Source: Prochilodus magdalenae
Taxonomy: Eukaryota > Chordata > Actinopteri > Characiformes > Prochilodontidae
NCBI GenBank assembly: GCA_024036415.1
Contig: JAMWET010000719.1
Coordinates: 1 to 64,000 of the forward strand
Direction of reading: 5' to 3'
Length of the DNA: 64,000 bases
Part shown: positions 37,001 to 49,000 of the stretch, piece after piece
How positions within the stretch are numbered: position 1 is the first letter of the stretch
Layout of the letters: each line of letters starts with the position of its first letter
Position numbers and translations under genes: made by a program
The notes under the pieces: generated by a model
What the model saw: only the letters and a program-made list of their open reading frames with translations
Databases searched by the model: none
What the model was told of the DNA's origin: nothing

Positions 37001-40000
37001 AATGTTGATTATGTAAAATGATCTGTGTTGTATCGAACTCAGTCCAATTTGTGTGGGTAAGTATCGGGTTTTTCATTATCTGTCCCTTAAGACCATCCTC
37101 TGGTATCTTTAGCATGTTCTGTGCAGTTCTATCTAATTTCCCTGTCAGAGCTTTTCGTAAGCAGTACTGCTTGCCTTTCCCTGTGTTTTGTTTTGTCTAC
37201 AGTTTTAGTTTGGCACTGCAATCAAACACGTTCATCAAACCCAAAAGCAAAAAGAAAGTAAAAAAGCCAACAACACAGAACTCACCTCCTCACCCAGAGC
37301 CCTCATTGCCTATGATACACAAAGCACAGAAAAAGAAAATATTACAGGAGCAGTATGAACAGAGAATAAGATATTACTATTATATGTCATATTAAATATA
37401 GAGACAAGGGAAAAGACAGTAGCCTGGCCTGGAACAGAATTATTTAGATTAAACAGTGATACCCAGTGATGAGGAATTCAGCAGTGTGAAACAGATGGGG
37501 GAGGGCATTAATGTTGTCATAATACCAAAGTTATCACTTTGAGTTAATACCTGCCTAAATATCTTAATACCAGTACTGAACCAATCCCACGGCAAAAACC
37601 TAAAACATAGAGAAAAGTAAAGGAATAATAGACACCACAGTTTATTATTTTCATGGTCAAGGAAATGGTAGTTATATATTTGCATACGTGTTTGTGTGGT
37701 TTTGCCAATTGAAAAGTGTATTATTGTTCATAACATTTAAAACACTAATATTTAGGTTATTAAATATAATTAGAATTTGATCATTTTTTTACTTTTTGTA
37801 TACAAACAGATGGTTTAAACTGATCAGTTATAACGTTACCAGTGTGAATATGCACAGAGGTTGCCCCAGGCTGATCACTCAGAAGCTACACCTGAGGACG
37901 CCAGCCATATAAACCCCCACCAAAGAGCCGTCACTGCTACACCTTTGTAATAAAGGTAGATGGTATGGTATAGCAAAAGAAGAGAAAAAAAAAGAGGCAA
38001 GGCCCGTGCTCCAAACGAATAGTCAAGTCTGGCGCATAAATAAATAAATAAATAAGGAAGAAAAGGTGTGAGACAAACTAAACAAAAGGAAACTAAAAGC
38101 TCCAAAAACCGTGAAGGCTCAGAAAAGAAAAGATGCCCTTCCTGTTAAACACTTTCCCGATTGTTTTTGGTTCATTTATGAATACTCCCTTTTGTTTGAC
38201 GCTACTGTTGGCGTCTCCTTTGTTTGAGCTTCACGCCCTTTTCTCCCTCTCCTTCACTAAACCCCCACTGGCTCACCTCACGTGTACTGGTGCAGCGGTA
38301 ACATGTGGGGCCATCACTATGGAGTTTGTGTGTTCGATCCTCACCTCAGCCCAGTTCATGCAAATACCTTCCCTGAAGTTTGCCAGTGGGAGACAATGTT
38401 AGTAGGGACACTAAAACAACAGTGGAAAGGGCTATTCATTTTGGTAAGAGCAGAGGAGTTGGACTTCCTCTTTACAAAGTAGTCATAGACACTCATGAGT
38501 ATAGGAACGTATCTGATGTTACAGTGACCTTTCTGCTCACCCAGAGAGATTAAATCAGCAGTCATAAGAGCTAAAGACAATGGCCAATGACAGCCATGTG
38601 CGAACATGTCTATTTAGGATCAAGTCTGCCGGTGGCTGTTCCATAGTACAATTTGGTGTTGCGTGGTAAAAAGAGAGAAAGTGTCTGACTCTGTTCCTGA
38701 TCCCATCACAGCATATAAACCACTCAGCTGTAGACAGAAATCATCCATGAAGACAGTCGAAGTTTGGTCTAAAGAAGCTGTCCAAACCTGCAGGACTGCT
38801 TTCAAGGGACAGGGGAATTTTTGCTGGGGGGACAAACCTGGAGAGATACACATCAACTGTCCTTTCATATATCAACTTTTGTGCTGAGATTGTTTCCAAA
38901 ACTGTCAAAATGTTCTCTAATAAAAAACATGGTTTGTCAGCAGGGTGATAATACTGCTCAGATAAAGGCCCTCTGCATTCCAATCTGGAAACCTGCAGTC
39001 CTACAGGAAGGCACAGGGCCTCCTAAGTAGGGGACCAGAGAGACCAAGCACAGATAAAAGCAGCACATAGGGAAACACATTACTAGTAACATTTCCAGAT
39101 GTGTGTGGCAAGGGTCTCTTAATGGTTACACGGATAGCTAGTTTCAGGTTCATTTGTCACACCAGCTCTCTACCCTCTCTACTTTCCAATGTAGGCAGAG
39201 CTCTAAATCCACTATCTCTTCTTGGTTTTTGTGGAGTTTCAGTCCAGGTTATTGTGCACCATTCTGTCAGATGCTGATCCTCCTCACTACAGGCTGTCTT
39301 ATCAGTGTCCAATATCAGTCTAACTATGGTGATATCATCTACAAGTCTGATGATAGTTCAGCTGATTCTAATAAAGTGTAACATTTTTTACACCTCTATT
39401 ATCTTGGAATAAAATACAGAAGTGATCTAAGAGAAAGATCAAAGATGAAGACATGCATGTATTTTACCCTTTAGTGATGACCAGATCCAAGATGTGACCA
39501 AGCTTGGGTAGAGGTCCTCACATGTTGCTTAAAATTAAATCTCTTTTGTGGGATTATGTGTTTGCACAGGGTTTGATGACTCAAATTCTCTAGTCCAGCC
39601 CTAAAGTCATAGACCTGTTTGGTGTTGATTTTTTGACTTTCCCATCCATTCATTCCTGGAGTATATAGACAAACTTAAATTTTCTTAGATTATACTCTTT
39701 AACCAATGTCAAGTGACTCACAAGAAAACATTTCTCAACTCCAAAGAATTACACTACTTCAGGCCTTTAACTCTGAATCGTTATCACCTCACGTTTAGAT
39801 TGACAATCAATCATAAATTAAGCCAACCTTTTATTGTTATTGATTTTATAGTTAGGGATGCTTTAAAAACATGCTTATTGATAAAGTAGGTCATAAATAA
39901 ACACCTTAAAAGCAGTTTTAACAGATAAAACAGGCCAACTCTGAGATATATTTAGTTAATAATGATTTAGTTATTAAGCAGTTAGTAAGATTATTTTTTT

Positions 40001-43000
40001 AAGTCTTTGATATTCATTACTGACATATTAAACAAAGTTTGCTGTGTTTGTTTAAAAAGAAATCACATTTTTTTTCACAATTTATTTGTCTGTGTTCTGT
40101 TTCAGATGCTACTTTATTTGCTTTGAGCATGAACATTTCCCTATTGCTTAGTTAACCATTATTTAGTGGTTTGTGTAGCTTTTAAACATTAATATCCAAC
40201 ATTTAGGTCTGTGTATTATAAAACTGAGATTTCACAATGTACTTCTACAGATATACCATGAGACCCATTGCAGTTACAGTGCTTTCATTATTTATGTCAA
40301 TAAGTTAAAATTGTGATTAAAATTTTTAAACAGCAAAATATAACAAATGCATGAATGTTTTTTATAATTACTGTATTTACCGTCTTTCACAAACTATTAA
40401 ATCAAAAAAAAAAAATCAGTAAACTAATAACAAGATTTGAGCCCACTATTTATGACCCAATTAATAAGGATTAATAAACTACTTCTCAACCATTCATACA
40501 CTAATTATATGAGTAATTGTATTGTAAATTGATTAATGTTGTTCATTATTAGTGAGTTGACTTTAAGAGCGGGAAAGAAATATCAAATTGCCAACATCTC
40601 GTATCCTTATTTCCAGTAGAAAATATGTTGTTTTACAGTTGTATATTATCATGCAGTTGTAATTCCCAGATTTAAATGGACCATGTGCTGTGTTTACTGT
40701 TTCTTTACAGACTAGCTGGGTGTAATCTCACCACAACAGCCTGTGAAAAACTATCATCAGCTCTACAAACACAAAACTCATTCCTGAAAGAGCTGGACCT
40801 GAGTAACAATGATCTGCAGGATTCAGGAGTCGAGCTGCTGTCTGCTGGACTGAAGAGTTCACACTGCAAACTGGAGACACTCAGGTGAGCTTTGTCTAAA
40901 TTACATCTCTAATGATAAATGTTTACCTCTAATATTTAATTTATAATATATCATTACTGTACATGAATGAGCACTCATAGATCATCATTTGTTGGTGAAC
41001 TATTTTAAAATTGATATATCGTCGCTGTCCAAAGAAAATTATGTATCTCCATTTTTGTTGATTTTTACTTTTATGCCTCATTTGATCACATGAGCTGCTG
41101 TTTACACTTTGTGGAAATTTCCTTAAGAATGGACCAAAAGAAATGGCCCAAAACTGCTTGAAAAGATGTCTGATTCCTTTGACATTCATTCAAATTAAAT
41201 GACGTTTTTGGGCTCTGCTGTAAAGTTGCCATTTTGGAGATGCCTGTTTTTCTTTGGATAGCAACGATATGCATATAATATAATTTCTTTGTTCATTTGA
41301 TTTCATTTTCTTTTACAGTCTGCTTTCTGTTTGGTTATTGTCTATGATCTTTATCCTCTGAACTTGGTATACCTATAGTTAAATAAAAAAAGCAGATTGG
41401 AAAAGAAGTATCAAAACATGAACATACAGCCAAGCACTGCTTTTACTGGAACAATTGGTGAAACAACCGGAAGGTAGAGATGGGCAACTACCTCAAATCA
41501 AGATCACGATTAATTATACCTCAATTAAGATTATTGAAGGATCTTTTTTTTTGCCCTCATAGATCACCAACAAGGTTTTTACTGTATATGCTCAACTAAG
41601 TTGGGAAATATGTTTCTAATAAAAGAGTGCATATAACTATAAAATCATAGAACTGCTGCAGTCTGATATCTGGATGTTTTGTCTAACGGTGCACAGGTTA
41701 CTCAGTCCAAAGCATATTAAGCTCACTTCTTCCATGTGAACAATATCAATTCTGTCATTTTTGATGTAATACAAGAAACCACTTGATCCCCAGATCATGC
41801 CGTCAGAAGAAAATATGTGGGACGTGCCTGTCATGTGAAATTGAACAGCGTGCTGCTGTAGTTTCAGCACTCATTTGTCAGGCTACACATCTTTCTCCCC
41901 CTCTTTGACTGATACCCTGAAATTAATATCACCTGGAGAAACATACTACACATACTACACCAGCACATTGTTCAGGATTTTTACATTTACATTACTGTAG
42001 TTACTGCAAAAAGATCTACAACCAAAAAACAGATATATTTAATTACATTTTCCTGATTTACCTTTATAAAGCATTGATTGTTTGGATATAAAAATTCAGT
42101 TAAATATATCATATAGGGGACAAACAGTGAAATGAAGTTTATATGATTTACAGAAAAAGTGCAATAATTTGTTAAACAAAAGTAGGCAGGTGCATAAATT
42201 TGGGCACTGTTGTCATTCTATTGATTTCAAAACCTTTTTACAGAACTAATTATTGGAACTCAAATTTGGTTTGGTAAGTTCAGTGATCCTTGACCTCCAT
42301 ACACAGGTGACTCCAATTATGAGAAAGGGTATTTAAGGGGAGCAATTGTAAGTTTTTCTCCTCTTTGCATCTTCTCTGAAGAGTCGCAGCATTGGAGTCT
42401 CAAAACAACTTTCAAATGACCTGAAAACTGATTGTTCACCGTCATGGTTTAGGGGAAGGATACAGAAAGCTATCTCAGAGATTTCAGCTTTCAGTCTCCA
42501 CTGTGAGAGTCTTTGTGAGAAAATGGAAGACCACAGGCACAGTTCAAGTCAAGGCTTGAAGTGGCAGACCAAGAAAAATCTCGAATAAACAGAAGCAAAG
42601 GATGTTGAGAACAGTCAACCCACAGACCAGCACCAAAGACCTACAACATGATCTTGCTGCTGATGGAGTCACTGTGCATCATTCAACTATTCAGCGCACT
42701 TTACACAAGGAGATGCTATATGGGAGAGTGATGCAGAGGAAGTCTTTTCTCCACCCACATCACAAACAGCCGCTTGAGGTATGCTAAAGCACATTTGGAC
42801 AAGCCAGCTTCATTTTGGAATAAGGTGCTGTGTTTGGGCATAACAAGGGCAGTTATGCATGGAGGAAAAAGAACACAACACTCCAAGAAAAACACCTGCT
42901 ACCTACAGTAAAATTTGGTGGTGGTTCCATCATGCTGTGGGGCTGTGTGGCCAGTACAGGGACTGGGAATCTTGTTAAAGTTGAGGGACGCATGGATTCC

Positions 43001-46000
43001 AATCAATATCAGCAGATTCTGGAGACCAATGTCCAGGAATCAGTGACAAAGCTGAAGCTGCACCGGGGCTGGATCTTCCAACAAGACAATGACCCTAAGC
43101 ACTGCTCAAAATCTACTAATGCGTTCATGCAGAGGAACAAGTACAACGTTCTGGATTTGCCATCTTAGTCCCCAGACCTGAATATTATTTAAAAAATCTG
43201 TGGTGTTACTTAAAGAGAGCTGTCCATGCTCGGAAACCATCAAACCAGAATGACCTAGAGATGTTTTGTAAAGAAGAATGGTCTAAAATACCTTCAGCCA
43301 CAATCCAGACTCTAATTTGAAGCTATAGGAAGCATTTAGAGGCTGTTATTTCTGCAAAAGGAGGATCTACTAAAGTTTTTTTTTGGTGCCCAAATTTATG
43401 CACCTGCCTACTTTTGTTTAGACAATTATTGCACACTTTCTGTAAATCATATAAACTTAATTTCACTTGTCAAATATCACTGTGTTTGTCCCCTATATGA
43501 TATATTTAACTGAATTTTTTTATCCAAACAATCAATGCTTTAGAAAGGTAAATCAGGAAAATTAACAACGCTGCCCAAACTTTCGCACCCCACTGTATAT
43601 TATCATATATTAATAGTAAATGATTATTTAGCTTATGCCACTATTAGAACATTATAAATTTTAGATATTCACTGTGATTATATATGTAAATGTACTGTAA
43701 CAGTATATTAACACTGCAGTGCTGATAGTTCTGCTTTAGAGCCTTAATTCTTATAGAAATGTTTTCCTAATCATTTCCTGTAGCTCAGAATCTTTGTTTG
43801 TTTTGTGTTTTTATCCCTTCCTGTTGAATGGGGTTGATTTTACAAAATTTGGGGCTTGCTGTGTTTGTACGTAACTGCCATCAGCCCTTCTTTTTCCTTC
43901 CTCTCTGCAGATTGTCTGGTTGCATGGTTACATATGTAGGCTGTTCTTCTCTGGCTTCAGCTCTGAAATCAAACCCCTCTCACCTGAGAGAATTAGATCT
44001 CAGCTATAATCACCTAGGAGAGACTGGAGTGAAGCAGCTCAACCATCTACTTGAGGATCCACACTGTGCACTGGAGAAACTACAGTGAGTTACTGACTGG
44101 CTGTCTCTGTATTCAGAATGACTGTCATTATTTACAGTCAGAATTTGTAAAATATAGTCATTTTCTTGATGGCATTTTTTAAATTTAGGAATAGCTATGT
44201 AGTGCTAGGCTTGTGGGACATCAAACACTATAAATAAAATATCTTGGAAAAAGAAAATCAATGCGAGGCTCTAGCTTAATACAATGAAGTAAGGGGATCT
44301 TAAACCACAACACATGGAACAGACTGCTCTTATTACACCACAGTAGAGTTTACTTAACTTTGTCTCTAATGCAGTTGAGTCTCTCTCGTTCTCTGTCATG
44401 CCAGTCGAGTTACATTTATGACATTAATATTTCAGCTGATGGTCTTATCCAGGGCCACTTATGAGGTTAACTGTAGTACAGGTAGACGCAGTGTACTGTT
44501 AGGAACTTTGCCCAAGGACTTATTGTTATAGCACAGCACAGTCACCCAGACTGGGAATCAAACTCCAGTCTTCCATATGGGGTGATGGTGTTATTCATTG
44601 CGCTACACCAACCACACTTCCCTGTCTCTTAGCAACACGACAGCACACTCAATGGGTAAATACAGCTTCCATGACCACCTAAGCTGGACCTGTATAGAGC
44701 CAGTAATGCTTAACTCTGTGGAGTTATATTCTCACTCATCCCTCAGTTTTTTACAGCCCCTCCCTGGTCAGTCCGCCAGCCTGGCTCCCACTTGCTGGGC
44801 TGTCCTTCTTTTAGTCGCTCACTTGTTTACGTGCTGTTATCTGTGGTTTGGTCTGCAGCTACTGCATGCAGTTGGCGTGCATCTCCTGTCCCCACTGCGG
44901 TGTGCGTTTCCCAATCAGACTCAACAGTTCCACCACCTACCAATTTCAACACCTACTGTTTCAACAGTTGATTCCTCCCCAGGTGCTACCAATCTAATCC
45001 TGACAAATAAAACATTCCCAGCCCCCTTTCCTAGTCCCTACCCTTAGCCCTAATCCTGAGTCAGTCGTGATATAAACAGATTAAAAATAGGATGTAATTC
45101 CTGTATACATACCGGGGTGCAGCACCACAGCTTCCCCAGCAGGGAAAGAGTCGGGTGGGCAGGCACAGCAGCTTATCACTAACCCTGAGACCAGGATGGA
45201 TAACTATAAATGAATAAAAAATAAAACCAACACCGACCAATATGGGCAGGCTGAAGGGAGCCAGCCTACCATGCAAACCATTTTATTCACCACGGGAGTT
45301 TTCCTCATTCATCATGGTCAGTGTTTACATCTCACCACATGCCAATGTAAACAACACGCTGCATAAACTGTCTGACCAAATAACATTGAACAGAAACATC
45401 AGGATTCACTTTTAATAATCCTGGGGGACTTTAACAGAGCAAAACTAAACCACAAGCTCTCAGCACACTGACTGTCTCACCAGGGATAGCAACACACTGG
45501 ACCACTGCTACCCTAAAGTCAAGAACGCCAATCGCTCTGGTCCCCGTCCAGCTGTTGGTCACTCTAATCATTTCTTTGTTCAGCTTATTCCAAGCTACAG
45601 GCAGAAGCTGAAAGCTGTAAAGCCTGCAGTTAAAACAGGGAAGAAATGGACCATAGAAGAAAAACAGGAGCTGCAGGGCTGTTCTGAATGCACTGATTGG
45701 AGTGTTATTGAAACTATAACTGGCAACCTGGATGAACTGACTGAGACTGTGACATCTTTCATCAGCTTTTGTGAAGAAGTGTGTGTGCCAACCAAACCCT
45801 CTGCACATACAGCAGTAACAAACCCTGGTTCACACCCAAACTAAGACAGCTTCGTCAGGCCAAAGGAGATGCCTACAGAGGTGGAGACACGGCTCTGTTC
45901 AAGCAGGCACAGAATGCACTGACCGAGGAGATTAGAGTAGCTAAAAAAGCCTACACTGAAAAGCTGAACAGGTCCTCAGAGAAAGACCCTGCGTCAGTGT

Positions 46001-49000
46001 GGAACGGTCTTCGTCAGTTCGCAAATTTCCCAAGACCAGCCCAGCCTGTCAAAGCAAACAAAGACCTAGCTAATGACCTGAACAACTTATGAGACGGACA
46101 GATTCACACCCCTCGTTCAGTCCAGTTCAGCACCATCAGCCACCATCACACCCTCTGTCCCTTTCCGCTGGCATTCAGCCTGCACTAAAATGTCTGAAAG
46201 GGATGTGAACCAGCTCTTCCAGAACAAAAGACCAGGAAAGCACCAGGTCCAGACGGTGTTTCTCCCTCCTGTCTGAAAGCCTGCGCTGACCAGCTGGCTC
46301 CAGTCTTCACTCAGATATTCAACAGATCACTGGAGCCGTGTGAGGTTCCCTCCTGCTTCAAACACTCCACCATCATCCCGGTTCCCAGGAACACCACTGC
46401 CTCAGAACTGAATGACTACAGGCCAGCAGCTCTGACATCTGTGGTCATGAAGTCCTTTGAACAACTGGTGTTGGACCACCTGAAGAACATCACTGTTATG
46501 CGGGATGAGGGGACAGGTTGCAACTGCAAGTCTTTTAATAAACCAAAAATAATACAAAACCAAAGAGACTAAACAACGAAACAGGGCTACACAACAACAG
46601 ACATGGAGAAACGTATATGGATACTTAATCAAACCACAAAGAGACAAAGGACCGGCTGGGAGACAAAACACCCAACAAAAACAAAGGGCACGACATGGAG
46701 TATAACACAACTAGGGCTAATGAGAGACATCTGGGAAGGGGCGGAGCTAAAAAACAGAGACCGGACTAGAGGGCAGAGACAGGAGGAGCACAGGACCAAA
46801 ATAAACAGAAGCACATGGACATGACAGGACACGGCAGGATGTGACAATCACAGGACACCTACTGGACCCCCTACAGTTTGTCTACTGAGCAAACAGGTCA
46901 GTAGATGAGGCAGTCATCATGGGACTGCACTATATCCTCCAACATCTGGACTACCCTGGTACATACGCTAGGATCCTGTTTGTGAATTTCAGCTCAGCGT
47001 TCAACACGATCATCCCAGAAATCCTCTCCTCTAAGCTCTCCCAGCTCACTGGACCCCCTGTCCTATGTCAGATTATCACCAGCTTCTTGACAGACAGGAA
47101 ACAGCAGGTGGAGTCACTTCCAGTACACAGACTGTCAGCACTGGTGCTCCTCAGGGGTGTTTTCTCTCACCACGCCTCTATTCACTCTACACTAATGACT
47201 GCACCTCTAGTGACCCCTCTGTTAAACTCCTGAAGTTTGCAGGCTACACTACTCTTACCAGACTCATCCAAGACGGTGATGAGTCTGCTTATCGGAGGGA
47301 GGTAGAACAGTTGGTTCTCTGGTGCAGTCAGAACAATCTAGAACTGAATGACTATAGACTTCAGGAGACACCCCTCAACACTGATCCCCCTCACAATATC
47401 CAACAGCCCTGTGTCAACTGTGGACACCATCAGGTTTCTGGGTACGATAATTTCCTGAGACCTGAAGTGAGAGACCAACATCAACTCCATCCTCAAAAAG
47501 GCCCAGCAGAGGATGTCCTTACTACGGCTGCTGAGGAAGTTGGTTGTGCCACAGGAACTGCTGATCCACCTCTACACTGCAGTCATCGAATCAGTCCAGT
47601 GCTCATCCAACACTGTCTGGTTTGGAGCAGCCACAGTACAGAACCAGAACAGATTACACAGGACCATAAAGACAGCTGCAAGACATTTACTGTTCTAGAA
47701 CCAGGAAACGAGCCGGGAACATAATCACAGGTCAGTCTCACCCTGGACACAACATATTTCAACTCCTCCCATACAGAAGGTGGTATAGGACCCTGTACAT
47801 CAAGACCATCAGACAAAGGCGCTACAGGACCCTGTACACCAAGACAACCAGACACAGGCTCTACAGGACCCTGTACACCGAGACAACCAGATACAGGTGC
47901 TACAGGACCCTGTACAGCAAGACAACCAGACACAGGCTCTACAGGACCCTGTACACCAAGACCACCAGACACAGGCTCTACAGGACCCTGTACACCAAGA
48001 CAACTAGACACAAGTGCTACAGGACCCTGTACACCAAGAGGACCAGACACATGTGCTACAGGACCCTGTACCCCAAGACCACCAGACACAGGCTCTACAG
48101 GACCCTGTATACCAAGACAATCAGACACAGGGGCTACAGGACAATCAGACACAGGGGCTACAGGACCCTGTACACCAAGACAACCAGACACAGGAACAGC
48201 TTCTTTCCTCAGGCCATCACCTTCATAAACAGCTGACCAGTCACATCGTCTGCTGGACTATAGTTTCATGTCAGATTATACACCTTAGTCTCCTACCCAT
48301 ACATGTACACTAATACTGCTGCACTATGACCTCTACCTCAACACTATAACCTCTTCCTCAACACTACGTTAAGATTGTATATTGTAATTGTCTGTATTTA
48401 TGGTATGTATGTGGGCCATGGTGTATATGGTGGACTGTCAGTACTAGAGAGACACAAACTGCTGAAACCAAATTTCTTGTGTGTGTCAACATATTTGGCC
48501 AATAAACCTGATTCTGATCTGCCGTGCAGAAAAGAGCCAGCTACGCTACCAACAAAGAGTAGACGGAGATTTAACAACCCACGCCAGTAACTTACAACAC
48601 GCTATTACTTACCATGCATACCCTGTATCCATTAAAAAAACATTTTAAAAAAGCTAAAATAACTTCATAGAACCCAGAACGTAACGACCAACTTTTACAT
48701 TCAACTTTATTCCATTTTGTAATGACTGTACACCACTGTCTATCAGCTACAGCACTAGACCAGGAATTCAGGTCTGCAGGACACTGTACAGAAAGCCTGT
48801 ATTACCAGTGTTTTAATAATAACAGTATTAATAATTACTAATATTTACTCTTTATTATTACTGTACAGTGCTGTTAAGATTGTTTGTTTGTTTTATAATT
48901 TAATGATCCATTTCATTCTTTATTCTAGTTTTGATTTCACATTCCAATTAATGTATACAACTGTGTGTTCTTCAGGTGGGATTATGGAGGGGAGATCAGG

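Larger units (their letters stand above)
45270..48525 (+). mobile_element. Rex1/CR1-type (jockey superfamily) LINE, near full ORF2 but broken
   Basis: From 5' to 3': endonuclease C-terminal sequence ([16 protein letters not shown]), linker ([28 protein letters not shown]-like, [12 protein letters not shown]), pre-RT, RT core pieces ([108 protein letters not shown]), [16 protein letters not shown], and the C-terminal NSFFPQAI motif at about 48,205. The 3' tail ends near AATAAACCTGATTCTGATC. Frame breaks are many and the RT Asp pair is altered (FAGYTT). It is interrupted by a 353-bp LTR-like insertion and carries an internal minisatellite. Located in intron 7 of NLR B. Confidence 0.8.

Noticed and set aside
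38285..38352. A functional tRNA gene
   Set aside because: A- and B-box resemblance only; the sequence does not fold into a full cloverleaf by eye and fits a SINE head better.
47583..48191. 202-codon minus-strand frame of GVQGPV repeats
   Set aside because: Antisense of the LINE minisatellite; collagen-like look is an artefact of the repeat.
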